The notes under the pieces: generated by a model
What the model saw: the letters and a program-made list of their open reading frames with translations, nothing else
What the model was told of the DNA's origin: nothing
Database searches by the model: none
Assembly (NCBI RefSeq): GCF_947260015.1
Contig: NZ_CAMYOM010000027.1
Span: forward strand, 1 to 62,989
Length of the DNA: 62,989 bases
Direction: 5' to 3'
Origin: an uncultured Eudoraea sp.
Lineage (GTDB): Bacteria; Bacteroidota; Bacteroidia; Flavobacteriales; Flavobacteriaceae
Shown: one piece after another, positions 18,697 to 28,343 of the stretch
How positions within the stretch are numbered: the stretch's first letter is position 1
Layout: every line of letters starts with the position of its first letter
Position numbers and translations under genes: made by a program

Positions 18697-19368
18697 CTAA
18701 TTTTTGCTCATTAGTACTAAAATCAGGTCATTTAAAAACCCAGGATCTATTTCAGTGAAGTCATTAAAACCGTGGTCGGCATCAGATAAAATTTTCACAT
18801 CTCCAATTCCTATACTCTCCATGCCGGCTGTATTGGCAGCCTCTATTCCGGCCAGTGCATCCTCAAAAACCACGCAATTTACCGGTTTTACGCCTAATTT
18901 TTTAGCTGCTATCAAAAAAACCTCCGGATCCGGTTTGGCTTTACTTACCTGAGTACCATCTACAATAGCATCAAAATAGGGCATTAACGCAACCTTTTTC
19001 AAAATTGAAACAGCATTTTTACTTGCAGAACCAAGTGCCATTGGAATTCCTTTCTCTTTAAGGTATCCCAACACTTTGGTCACATCGGGAAGTATTTCAC
19101 TTTGGTCCATATTGGAAATATATTTCAGGTAGTCCTCATTTTTTTCCTGTAACCATAAGTCGAACTGTTCTTTAGAAACGGAAATATTCCCCATTTCCAA
19201 TAAAAGTTCGAGACATCTTATACGGCTAACACCTTTGAATTTCTCATTGTCCTCTTCGGTAAAATCAATACCCAGTTCATCGGCCAGATTTTTCCAGGCC
19301 AGATAATGGTATTTTGCTGTATCAACAATTACTCCGTCTAAATCGAATATGAATCCGGTTTTCTTCAT
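18697..19368 (-). CDS. pgmB: Beta-phosphoglucomutase (HAD superfamily)
   Basis: Converts beta-glucose 1-phosphate to glucose 6-phosphate, linking maltose phosphorolysis to glycolysis. The 223-residue HAD protein has nucleophile D9 and acid/base D11 in FDLDGVIVDT, a helical cap with the substrate motif FKGVSRIRCLELLL, LGSASKN as motif II, the Lys in SKAKPDPEVF and the metal-binding VFEDALAGIEAA. It lies between the LacI regulator (22-base gap) and the GH65 gene (75-base gap), which fixes its role well. Confidence 0.94.
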   Translation of the reverse strand: MKKTGFIFDLDGVIVDTAKYHYLAWKNLADELGIDFTEEDNEKFKGVSRIRCLELLLEMGNISVSKEQFDLWLQEKNEDYLKYISNMDQSEILPDVTKVLGYLKEKGIPMALGSASKNAVSILKKVALMPYFDAIVDGTQVSKAKPDPEVFLIAAKKLGVKPVNCVVFEDALAGIEAANTAGMESIGIGDVKILSDADHGFNDFTEIDPGFLNDLILVLMSKN

Positions 19369-19390
19369 TTTACTATACTAATATGTGTAA

Positions 19391-20422
19391 TTAGTTAATT
19401 GTTGATTCTCTTTCAATCAGAGTTGCTTCTATAACTTCAGTCCTAAAAGTTTCTTCTTCTAATTCCTTTTCATCATCTCTTTCTATTTTCTCAATAAGCA
19501 TTCTGGCAGCAATTGCACCCATTTGTTCTCCATGTTGCGCAACCGATGTAAGTGCAGGCGTGGCCAGTTTAGACAGAATACCATCCGTAAAACCAATAAA
19601 GGCAACATCTTCCGGGATTCTAATTCCATTTTTCTGTGCTATTTTCATAGATCTAACCGCAAATATTTCATTAACACATAAGACTGCATCCATTCTATTT
19701 GCTGCAAAGAAGGCTTCACTCTTTTTTTCTTCTTCATATTGATAAGGCAAACGTAAAATTAAACTTTCGTCCAGTTCCAGCTTGTGGTCTTTCAGAGCCA
19801 TATAATAACCCTGAGCCCTTTTATCACTTACATTCAAATAACTTTCGGTGGTAACCAGTGCTATGCGTTTTCTGCCATTTTCTATAAGTTTTTTTACTGC
19901 CATATAAGAAGCTTCAAAGTCGTTAAGAACAACCTTGTCACAAATTACATCATCTGTAACCCTGTCAAAAAGGACCATGGGCATACCCTGATCAATTATT
20001 TCTTTCAAATGATGGAAATCATTTTTTAGCTGAGTTTCTGCAGATAAAGCCATAATAAAACCATCAATACTGCCATTTGCCAATAGTTCCATATTTATAA
20101 CTTCCTTCTCAAATGATTCATCCGATACGCATGCAATAACATTATAGCCCCTGGTACCCGCAAATTGCTCTATCCCTCTAAAAACTGTAGTAAAAAAATG
20201 ATGAACTATATCTGGTATGATTACCCCTATATTTTTGGTGCGCCTGTTTTTAAGGCTAATGGCAATATTATTAGGTTTGTAGTTGTAAAGTTTAGCAAAA
20301 GCCTGAATTTTTTCCGTTGTGTCCTTGCTTATTTCCCGACTATTTTTTAGCGCCTTTGATACTGTTGAAATGGATACCTCCAATTCCCTGGCAATTTGTT
20401 TAAGAGTAATCTTTTTTTTCAA
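19391..20422 (-). CDS. LacI-family transcriptional regulator of the maltose/starch locus
   Basis: A 343-residue regulator. The helix-turn-helix lies at residues 4-28 (TLKQIARELEVSISTVSKAL) with the hinge helix near 50-57, followed by a periplasmic-binding-protein-like sensor domain (from NIGVIIPDI to the end). LacI proteins bind palindromic operators and release on sugar binding. It leads the pgmB, GH65, GH13, GH13 operon and is divergent from susC; a textbook operator (20648-20680) lies between them, so control of both directions, including itself, is likely. The inducer is probably maltose or a maltodextrin, by context. Confidence 0.92.
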   Translation of the reverse strand: MKKKITLKQIARELEVSISTVSKALKNSREISKDTTEKIQAFAKLYNYKPNNIAISLKNRRTKNIGVIIPDIVHHFFTTVFRGIEQFAGTRGYNVIACVSDESFEKEVINMELLANGSIDGFIMALSAETQLKNDFHHLKEIIDQGMPMVLFDRVTDDVICDKVVLNDFEASYMAVKKLIENGRKRIALVTTESYLNVSDKRAQGYYMALKDHKLELDESLILRLPYQYEEEKKSEAFFAANRMDAVLCVNEIFAVRSMKIAQKNGIRIPEDVAFIGFTDGILSKLATPALTSVAQHGEQMGAIAARMLIEKIERDDEKELEEETFRTEVIEATLIERESTIN

Positions 20423-20553
20423 ATGTTAAAGAATAAAAATGTTAAAGCAACTAAAACCAGACATCCTATAAATATATTCTTTTTTTAACATATAAAAATG
20501 CCCGGAACTATTTAAACTAACATCTTTATAAGGCTCCAGAATAAAAAATATAT

Positions 20554-20561
20554 TATATTTG
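20554..20561 (+). promoter_or_regulatory. -7-like element in the LacI/susC intergenic region
   Basis: TATATTTG matches TAnnTTTG exactly on the plus strand. A transcript from here would have a leader of about 200 bases and would run through the LacI operator. No -33 TTG sits at 17-23 bases upstream, so it may be chance in an AT-rich stretch. The rest of 20423-20768 holds only the operator and the weaker element listed below. Confidence 0.25.
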
Positions 20562-20647
20562 CTATGTTTTTAACAAAGATTGAACTAAAAAATAATGATA
20601 ATATAATTTTACCAATCGTATATTATCAGATTCACACATCTTAAAAG

Positions 20648-20680
20648 TTATTAACACGAAACCGTTTTCGTAGTTAATAA
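20648..20680. promoter_or_regulatory. LacI-family operator palindrome
   Basis: A core palindrome ACGAAACC/GTTTTCGT (20656-20671) with a central CG is flanked by perfect outer arms TTATTAAC (20648-20655) and GTTAATAA (20673-20680). The centre GAAACCGTTTTC matches 10 of 12 positions and has the CG step typical of LacI-family sites. It lies 225 bases upstream of the regulator start and 88 bases upstream of susC, so it can control both divergent transcripts. Confidence 0.75.
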
Positions 20681-20723
20681 GTATTGATAAGATTGAGATA
20701 TTAACATATTTTTTACATAGGTT

Positions 20724-20732
20724 TAACCTTTG
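20724..20732 (+). promoter_or_regulatory. Weak candidate -7 element for susC
   Basis: TAACCTTTG resembles TAnnTTTG with one extra spacer base and ends 36 bases before the susC ATG. The nearest upstream TTG (20693-20695) is 28 bases away, too far for the usual spacing. It is listed because no better plus-strand element lies between the operator and susC. Confidence 0.25.
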
Positions 20733-20768
20733 GTACAAATAATTAACTAAACTCAAAATTAACTTTTT

Positions 20769-23700
20769 ATGAAGATTTCGCTACTAAAGAGCTTTTTATT
20801 GGTTGGAGCAATTTTAAGCTTCGGACTTGCAAAGGCGCAGGAAATATCAGGTACAGTTTCTGATGAAAATGGTCCTTTACCAGGGGCCAGTGTTGTTGTA
20901 AAAGGGACTACCAATGGTACACAGACAGACTTTGATGGCAACTATACATTAAACAATGTGGAAAGTGATGCCACACTGGTTGTTAGTTATATTGGTTACA
21001 GTACTCAAGAAGTTGCATTAAATGGAAGAACTTCTGTTAATGTAGTTCTGGCTGAAGATGCACAGGCATTGGATGAAGTAGTAATTATCGGTTATGGTAC
21101 TACTACGGTTAAGGATGCAACCGGTGCCGTTTCGGCAATTAACTCAGAAGACTTTAATGGCGGTATTATTGCTTCTCCAGAGCAATTGATCCAGGGTAAA
21201 ACCGCTGGGGTTCAGATAGCCCAGGCCAGTGGTGAACCTGGTGCAGGGGTACAAATAAGGATCAGGGGTGCCAACTCAATTCGTTCCAACAATAATCCGC
21301 TGTTCGTTGTGGATGGTATACCGCTATCAGCAGAATCTACCACTCCGGGTGGAGGTGACGTGCAAAATGGTGAAAACGCTTCCAGGAACCCTTTGAATTT
21401 TATTAACCCTGCTGACATTGAAAGCATTTCTATTTTAAAAGATGCCTCAGCTACAGCCATTTATGGGTCCAGGGGAGCCAATGGGGTAGTAATTGTAACC
21501 ACAAAAACCGGTAAATCCGGACAGGGTGGTGTATGGGAATTTGATCAAACGCTTAGTATTGCTACTCCCAGGGAAAATTATGACCTATTTGACGGCCCAA
21601 CATTTTTGGCGCAACAAGCAGCATTGCGATCACAGGCAATTGCAGATGATTTAGATTTTGGCAACAATACAGATTGGCAGAAAGTTGTTCTCAGAACGGC
21701 GGCTTCTCCGGTTTCAAACTTGTCGTATTCCAACAATTATGGTAGTGGTAATGTAAGAGCTACTTTTGGCTATGGTAAACAATTTGGGGTTATTGAAAAG
21801 TCTTCTCAGGAAAGAATTACCGGAAGGGTAAATCTTAATCAGCGTTTTCTTGATGACAGGTTAAAATTATCCATGCAAGCCTCACTTTCACGGGTTAATG
21901 ATGAAGCTCCACCTGTAAGTGGTGCTTCCGGTGCCAGTGGTAACCTACTTGGTGCTGCCTATGCAGCCAATCCTACCTGGCCCGATGATCCTGCTTTTTT
22001 CAATCCAGGTAACCAGTTAAATCCGGCCAACTATTTGGCTAATTTTCAACAGACTACCAATACTGATAGGTTTCTGATCAACCTTTCAGCTTCTTATGAT
22101 ATTATTAAAAATGATGATAACACTTTAACTGCCAAGGTTACCGGAGGTTGGGATAGATCCGACGCTGCTGCGTTTGCAACTTTTGCACCTGCTATTAATA
22201 ATCTAGATAGGGTTAGCGGTAATGGACAATCTTCTTACAATACGCTGGAGGCTTCCAGTAAATTACTTGAAGCGACTCTAAATTGGAAGAAAAACTGGAC
22301 TAATTCTTCTTTAGATGCCATTATAGGATTTACATACCAGGATTTCCGCAGGCAAGGAATCAACTCTCAGGGTTGGGGTTCATCTAGCCCATTCCTGGAT
22401 CAAATGGGACGAGACCTAAAGGAAACTATCCGCGGTGCTGCAGGTAGTATTTCAGGTTCCTTTCAGCACTTTGGGTACGATCCTAATGGACTTAGCACGG
22501 ATATTACAAAAAGATATGTTTCAGCCTGGGGCGATACCTTTGACAATACAGATGAATTGCAATCTTACTTTGCAAGGGTAAATTTCACACTGCATAATAA
22601 ATATTTGTTTACTGCCACATTCAGGGCAGACGGATCATCTAAGTTTTCACCTGATAACCAATATGGATATTTCCCTTCAGGTGCCTTTGCGTGGAAGATG
22701 AATGAAGAGGATTTCATTGGAGATAATACCTTTTCTACTTTAAAACTAAGATTAAGTGCAGGTATAACAGGTAACCAGGATGGTTTAGGTTATGCGCAGT
22801 TTGTTAAAAGATCGCGCTTTGGAGAACCAGATATTGATCCTGATGGTAGTATTAACAGACCGGGTCTGGAAACCGTTGCGGTACAAAATCCGGATCTAAA
22901 ATGGGAAGAGACTCTTGATTACAATTTTGGGTTTGATTTTGGCTTTATGCTAGACCGTCTTAGCGGGTCTCTTGACTTTTATAGAAAAGAAACCACCGAT
23001 CTTCTGTTTAAACAGGCGGCGGCAGCACCTGCTTTTGATCCTTTTGTTTTTAAAAATCTGACAGATGGTAAATTAGTCAACCAGGGGGTAGAATTTGCCC
23101 TTGGTTATGATTTTATACAAAACGACAAAATAACATTTAGCGGAGCCTTTAATATCTCCTACAATGATAATAAAGTTGAAGGTTTGAATGGAACTACAGC
23201 AGATTTATCGCCAATTAGGGGTCCAGGACTTTCTAATGCCTTTGCCCAGCGCTTGGGTGAGGGAATATCCATCTTTTCCTATTATATGGCAACCTATGCT
23301 GAGGATGCCAGTGGAAATCCTGATTTTAATCCAGATATAAAAGGTTTTGTTGGCCAGGATGCCGTACCTGATGTTACTTCAGGGCTTACGCTTAATCTAA
23401 AAGCAGACAGATGGGATGCCAACCTTTTCTTTGCAGGACAATTTGGATTCTCTATTTACAACAATACAAGTAATGCCTTCTTAAACAGGCCCACCTTTTT
23501 AACCTCAAGAAATGTAGATCCTACCGGTATAGATCTCTTAACACAAGAAGTATCTACCTTATATTTGGAAAAAGGAGATTTTGTTAGGTTGCAAAACGCA
23601 ACCGTTGGTTATACTGTGCCTCTTAGTGGAGAAGGTACATTTAAGAACCTAAGGCTTTCTTTAACCGGACAGAATTTATTACTGTTTACAGGTTATAGTG

Positions 23701-23828
23701 GCCTGGATCCTGAAGTAAATGCCAATACGGGTGATATTGGAGGTTCCGGAATTCCTAGTCAGGGCATTGACTATACAACATTCCCGCGACCATTAACGGT
23801 AACTTTAGGAATAAATGCTAAATTTTAA
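20769..23828 (+). CDS. SusC/RagA-family TonB-dependent outer-membrane transporter
   Basis: Imports oligosaccharides across the outer membrane using TonB energy. The 1019-residue protein has a signal peptide (cut near LAKAQ-E, residue 24), an N-terminal carboxypeptidase-regulatory-like beta domain (about 25-100), the hallmark LDEVVIIGYGT, the plug domain with IRIRGANSIRSNNNPLFVVDG and LKDASATAIYGSRGANGV, then a 22-strand barrel ending in the aromatic ...NAKF. It looks intact. Substrate is not readable; control by the neighbouring LacI operator suggests maltodextrin, while the downstream xylose genes allow an alternative. Its partner SusD, directly downstream, is damaged. Confidence 0.95.
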   Translation: MKISLLKSFLLVGAILSFGLAKAQEISGTVSDENGPLPGASVVVKGTTNGTQTDFDGNYTLNNVESDATLVVSYIGYSTQEVALNGRTSVNVVLAEDAQALDEVVIIGYGTTTVKDATGAVSAINSEDFNGGIIASPEQLIQGKTAGVQIAQASGEPGAGVQIRIRGANSIRSNNNPLFVVDGIPLSAESTTPGGGDVQNGENASRNPLNFINPADIESISILKDASATAIYGSRGANGVVIVTTKTGKSGQGGVWEFDQTLSIATPRENYDLFDGPTFLAQQAALRSQAIADDLDFGNNTDWQKVVLRTAASPVSNLSYSNNYGSGNVRATFGYGKQFGVIEKSSQERITGRVNLNQRFLDDRLKLSMQASLSRVNDEAPPVSGASGASGNLLGAAYAANPTWPDDPAFFNPGNQLNPANYLANFQQTTNTDRFLINLSASYDIIKNDDNTLTAKVTGGWDRSDAAAFATFAPAINNLDRVSGNGQSSYNTLEASSKLLEATLNWKKNWTNSSLDAIIGFTYQDFRRQGINSQGWGSSSPFLDQMGRDLKETIRGAAGSISGSFQHFGYDPNGLSTDITKRYVSAWGDTFDNTDELQSYFARVNFTLHNKYLFTATFRADGSSKFSPDNQYGYFPSGAFAWKMNEEDFIGDNTFSTLKLRLSAGITGNQDGLGYAQFVKRSRFGEPDIDPDGSINRPGLETVAVQNPDLKWEETLDYNFGFDFGFMLDRLSGSLDFYRKETTDLLFKQAAAAPAFDPFVFKNLTDGKLVNQGVEFALGYDFIQNDKITFSGAFNISYNDNKVEGLNGTTADLSPIRGPGLSNAFAQRLGEGISIFSYYMATYAEDASGNPDFNPDIKGFVGQDAVPDVTSGLTLNLKADRWDANLFFAGQFGFSIYNNTSNAFLNRPTFLTSRNVDPTGIDLLTQEVSTLYLEKGDFVRLQNATVGYTVPLSGEGTFKNLRLSLTGQNLLLFTGYSGLDPEVNANTGDIGGSGIPSQGIDYTTFPRPLTVTLGINAKF

Positions 23829-23844
23829 CTTAAAAAAAACTGCG

Positions 23845-25366
23845 ATGATTAATTATTTAAAAACTAAATTTAAAACTACATTTTTTTCGAGAAGCGGCAA
23901 GTTCTGTTTCTGCAATGTTCAATGCTATTAACGGCAATCTTAAAACACAAGAAGGTTTATATGCCTTGACTACAGTTACAACTGATGAGCAACTGATTCC
24001 CACAAGAGGGTCTGACTGGGGAGATAATGGAATTTGGAGACAATTGCACCAGCATTCATGGACGCCGGATCATAAGTTTATTTTAGACACATGGAATAAT
24101 TGGAATGAGTTACAACTAACTGCCAGTGAAGTATTGGACAGCAGGTCTGCTTCTTCTCCTGATTCCAGAGCAACTGCTGCTTTCTTCAGAGGTTTGTCCG
24201 TATTTATAATCTTAGACAATTTTGGACAAGTACCTTTTAGGGATACTGAGGCTCCTCCTTTGCAGGATCCTGCGGTTCTTACCGGTGAAGATGCCGTAGC
24301 TCAAATAGTTTCCGATTTGGAGGCGGCTATAGCCGGCCTACCTGCTATTGGACCTGAAGGTGCTGCAAACGTAAATGTTTCCAAGGCTGCCGCCAGGCTC
24401 TTATTGGCCAAAGTTCATTTGAACAGGCATATTTTCAACGGCTCCGGAAGCCCGGATGCTGCTGATATGAGCAGGGTAATCACCCTGGTAGATGAAATAA
24501 CCGCCGATGGTTACGCATTGCACTCAGGTTTTTTCGATATTTTTAGAGAAACACAGGATAGTGAAACCATTTGGTGGAGCAAAAATGCTATTGGTGATCG
24601 CATGTGGAATTCTCTGCATTATAATAATGTTACACCGCAACAATCCGGAGGGTGGAATGGTTTTGCAACCCTTTCTGAATTCTATGATCTGTTTGAAGGG
24701 CCAGAAGAAAATATATTAGGTGGCGATCAGGAAGAAAGAAGAGGTGGGGTGCCACTTCAAGCAGCACCAGCCGGCGAAGATGGTACGGTTGATGAAGACA
24801 ATGATGGTTTTGCAGATGGCACGAACATAGGCTTTGGTTTCCTTTTTGGCCAACAATATAACCCGGACGGGACCCCAATTGTATTCGGTGGAACTAATTT
24901 GGATTTTACAAGAGAATTTTTCAACGCAGCTACAGGCGCGCCAGACCTAAATGATAATAGTCAGGTAACAGGGATTAGGGTACTCAAATACAACCCCAGA
25001 TATGGCGCACAAACAGAGCATAATGTTTTCTTAAGATATGCAGATGCTTATTTAATGAAAGCAGAGGCTATTCATAGAGGTGGTAGTAGTGGTGAAACAG
25101 CCTTGTCCTTGGTTAACACCCTTCGAGGTTTACGAGATGCTACTCCTCTTGGTAGTTTATCAGATCAAGATATAATAGATGAAAGAGGAAGGGAGCTTTA
25201 TATGGAGAATTGGAGACGTCAAGACTTAATTAGATTTGGCACATACACCCGCGATTGGGAATTTAAAGACCCGGCAGCCATTGGTAATGCAGATCGCCAG
25301 CTATTCCCTATTCCTGCAACTCAGGTTATTCTTAACCCTAATCTGGTTCAGAATCCCGGATATTAA
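23845..25366 (+). pseudogene. SusD/RagB-family glycan-binding protein, N-terminus deleted and frameshifted
   Basis: The body of a SusD-like protein is open from 23915 to 25366 (483 residues), with good family features such as LRYADAYLMKAEAIHRGG, DERGRELYMENWRRQDLIRFG and LFPIP. It lacks any signal peptide or lipobox. Seventeen bases after susC, an ATG at 23845 opens MINYLKTKFKTT, the start of a typical SusD leader, but this frame stops within 28 codons. The SusD frame appears only from about 23888 (REAASSVSAMFNA). So the hydrophobic leader, lipobox Cys and first mature residues, roughly 25-40 codons, are missing, with a frame change. Translation from ATG 23915 would give a cytoplasmic, presumably useless, protein. 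Real decay or assembly collapse are both possible. Confidence 0.82.
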
Positions 25367-25390
25367 GAATTTTTTTTAAGTTTATTTTTT

Positions 25391-25423
25391 AAAAATCCCT
25401 GATCATATAGATCAGGGATTTTT
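25391..25423 (+). terminator. Rho-independent terminator after susC-susD
   Basis: Perfect 14-base arms (25391-25404 and 25410-25423, core ATCCCTGATC/GATCAGGGAT) with a five-base ATATA loop, ending in a T-rich run to 25429. It separates the SusCD transcript from the xylose genes. Confidence 0.92.
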
Positions 25424-25490
25424 ATTTTTGGTTATTAGGCAGAAAGCCATAAAAACAATATATTCCCCAATAATAAACCCTTAAAAAAGC

Positions 25491-26975
25491 ATGTACACCT
25501 TAGGCTATGACCTTGGAAGTTCTTCAATAAAAGTAGCCTTAGTAGCTATAGCATCTGGTAAAAGCCTGGCCGTAATAAGTGAACCTAAAACAGAAATGGA
25601 TATGCTCTCGCTAAACAAAGGGTGGGCAGAACAAGATCCTGAAGATTGGTGGGCGCATATATGCAACGCCACTAAAAAATTATTAAAAGAAACCGGAGTT
25701 AATCCAGGTAAAATAAAAGGTATAGGCATCTCTTACCAAATGCACGGCCTTGTTTTAGTTGATAAGCATGGTATTCCCTTAAGAAAATCAATTATATGGT
25801 GCGATGGAAGAGCCGTTGATATTGGCAGAAAAGCATTTGATGATCTTGGGCACGATACCTGTGCACAAAAACTTTTGAATTCACCGGCAAACTTTACAGC
25901 GTCTAAATTAAAATGGGTTAAGGAAAATGAACCCGAACTTTATAAAAACAGTTTTAAAGCCATGCTCCCTGGTGACTATATTGCTTATAAGTTAAGTGGA
26001 AAAGTTAATACCACCATTTCCGGCCTTTCAGAAGGTATATTCTGGGATTTTGAAGAAGAGCAAATTAGCAGTTGGCTTTTGGATTATTATGATTTAAATG
26101 AAGAGCTTCTCCCTGAAATTGTAGCTACTTTTTCAGACCAGGGCCAGATTTCTGTTAACGGGGCCAGGGAAACCGGCCTGGCAGAAGGCACCCCTATCCT
26201 TTATCGGGCTGGCGATCAACCTAATAATGCCCTCTCACTAAACGTATTTAATCCAGGTGAAGTAGCAGTTTCAGGCGGTACTTCCGGAGTGGTTTATGCC
26301 ATTACTGAGAAGCTCTCTGTTAAAGAATGTTCCCGTGTCAATAATTTTGCCCATGTTAATTATTCGCCCAGGAGCAGACGCATTGGTAAATTATTATGTG
26401 TGAATGGCGCTGGAATTATGTACAGATGGATATTAAATAACTTAAAGGTTGAATCCTATCAGGAAATGAATGAGTTGGCGGCGAATGTACCAATTGGTTC
26501 AGAAGGAGTTATTATTTTACCTTTTGGCAACGGCCCGGAGCGGATGTTAGACAATAAAGATTTAGGAGCACAAATAGGAAATATAAACCTAAATATTCAT
26601 TCCAGGGCACATCTTTGCAGGGCTGCATTAGAGGGTATTGCTTTTTCTTTTGTATATGGTATGGAAATTCTTAAAGCAGATGGTATTAAGTCCAAAGTAA
26701 TCAGAGCAGCTAATGATAATTTATTCAGGTCTCCTGTTTTTTCGAATACTATAGCTAGTTTAATAGATCAGGAAATCGAAATTTATAATACTACCGGTGC
26801 TATAGGAGCTGCAAGGGCATGCATGTTACATGAAGGTAATTGGGAGGCTTTTGGAAGACAAATAATGGACAATGATTATGTTAAGAGTTATTCGCCCTCA
26901 TCCGAAAAAAAGGAATATAAAATGGCATATAAACTCTGGAAAAACCAATTGGAAATAACATTAAAAGATAATTAA
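25491..26975 (+). CDS. xylB: Xylulokinase (FGGY family)
   Basis: Phosphorylates xylulose to xylulose 5-phosphate, feeding the pentose phosphate pathway. The 494-residue protein begins with the phosphate-binding YDLGSSSIKVALV, has GISYQMHGLVLVD with the xylulokinase-typical MHG, WCDGRA, the catalytic Asp region YRAGDQPNNA, and the late RAALEGIAFSFVYG helix. It appears full-length and intact. Its stop is one base from the xylA ATG, so the two were made as an operon. With xylA broken, its substrate would have to come from outside or from another isomerase copy. Confidence 0.93.
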   Translation: MYTLGYDLGSSSIKVALVAIASGKSLAVISEPKTEMDMLSLNKGWAEQDPEDWWAHICNATKKLLKETGVNPGKIKGIGISYQMHGLVLVDKHGIPLRKSIIWCDGRAVDIGRKAFDDLGHDTCAQKLLNSPANFTASKLKWVKENEPELYKNSFKAMLPGDYIAYKLSGKVNTTISGLSEGIFWDFEEEQISSWLLDYYDLNEELLPEIVATFSDQGQISVNGARETGLAEGTPILYRAGDQPNNALSLNVFNPGEVAVSGGTSGVVYAITEKLSVKECSRVNNFAHVNYSPRSRRIGKLLCVNGAGIMYRWILNNLKVESYQEMNELAANVPIGSEGVIILPFGNGPERMLDNKDLGAQIGNINLNIHSRAHLCRAALEGIAFSFVYGMEILKADGIKSKVIRAANDNLFRSPVFSNTIASLIDQEIEIYNTTGAIGAARACMLHEGNWEAFGRQIMDNDYVKSYSPSSEKKEYKMAYKLWKNQLEITLKDN

Positions 26976-26976
26976 A

Positions 26977-28234
26977 ATGGCACTTATTGGAAACAAGGAG
27001 TTTTATTCGGGAATAGGGGAAATACACTTTGAAGGCAAAGAATCTGATAATCCCCTGGCTTTTAAATACTATAATGCGGATCAGCTTGTGGCGGGTAAAA
27101 CCATGGGAGACCACTTAAGATTTGCAGTGGCCTACTGGCATACCTTTTGTGGTGTAGGCGCCGATCCTTTTGGTCCGGGTACACAAAATTTTCCCTGGGA
27201 TAATTATAGTGATCCTATAGATGCGGCAAAAGCCAAGGCCGATGCTGCCTTTGAGTTTATTACAAAAATGGGATTTAACTATTTCTGCTTCCATGATTTT
27301 GATCTGGTAAGAGAAGGGAGTTCATTTTCAGAATCTGAAAGGAGACTTTCATTGTTTTTCTAATCCCAGATATATGAATGGAGCCTCTACTAATCCGGAT
27401 TTTAACGTATTGGCAAGGGCCGGAGGGCAGATAAAACTAGCTCTGGATGCCACCATGGCTCTCGATGGCGAGAATTATGTTTTTTGGGGAGGACGCGAAG
27501 GTTATATGTCTTTATTAAATACAGACATGAAACGAGAATTGGACCATATGGGCCGATTTTTGACAACGGCAAGAGATTATGCAAGGCAACAGGGTTTTAA
27601 AGGGACTTTCTTTATTGAACCAAAGCCCATGGAACCTATGAAGCATCAATATGACTTTGACGCAGCAACAGTAGTTGGATTTCTGCATCAGTATGGTTTA
27701 CAAGATGATTTTAAACTGAATCTTGAAGTCAATCATGCCACCTTGGCAAGTCACACTATGCAACACGAAATGGAAGTTGCTGCCGCTCATGGAATGCTGG
27801 GGAGTATTGATGCAAATAGAGGTGATTATCAGAACGGTTGGGACACAGATCAATTTCCGAATAATATTACTGAAGTAACTGAAGCCATGCTTACATTTTT
27901 GAAAGCAGGAGGTTTGCAAGGCGGCGGAATTAATTTTGACGCCAAAATAAGGCGGAATTCTACTGATTTGGATGATGTATTCCATGCTCATATTGGTGGC
28001 GCAGACACCTTTGCACGGGCACTACTTATTGCCGACAAGATTATGACTTCTTCCCCCTATAATGATCTGAGAAAAAAGCGTTACCAGTCCTTTGATTCCG
28101 CTAAAGGGAAGGATTATGAACTTGGGAAATTAGATCTGAATGATCTTTATGAAATTGCAAAGTCAAATGGAGAATTAGAATTACAGAGCGGTAAACAAGA
28201 GTTGTTTGAAAATATAATAAACCAATACCTCTAG
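26977..28234 (+). pseudogene. xylA: Xylose isomerase, interrupted by an internal deletion with frameshift
   Basis: Two reading frames together make a xylose isomerase. Part 1 (26977-27363) runs from the start through NPLAFKYYN, YWHTFC and the catalytic FCFHDFDLV (His and Asp) to ESERRL, then reaches a stop. Part 2 resumes in another frame at about 27353 ([21 protein letters not shown]) and runs to 28234 with [40 protein letters not shown] and NFDAK, all active-site blocks. Against the E. coli enzyme about 23-27 residues are missing, including the KLLWGTAN strand whose Trp lines the sugar pocket. The missing length must be 2 modulo 3. The gene cannot make active enzyme as written; an assembly error is the alternative. 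Confidence 0.9.
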
Positions 28235-28343
28235 ACATATAGTTAAAAGGCAATAATATTCAGGTCAATTTTTTAATCAATGGAGAATTTTACCTAAATA
28301 CAGCAATTAGTATTTATTAAACTAGCAACTAACCAAACTTTGT

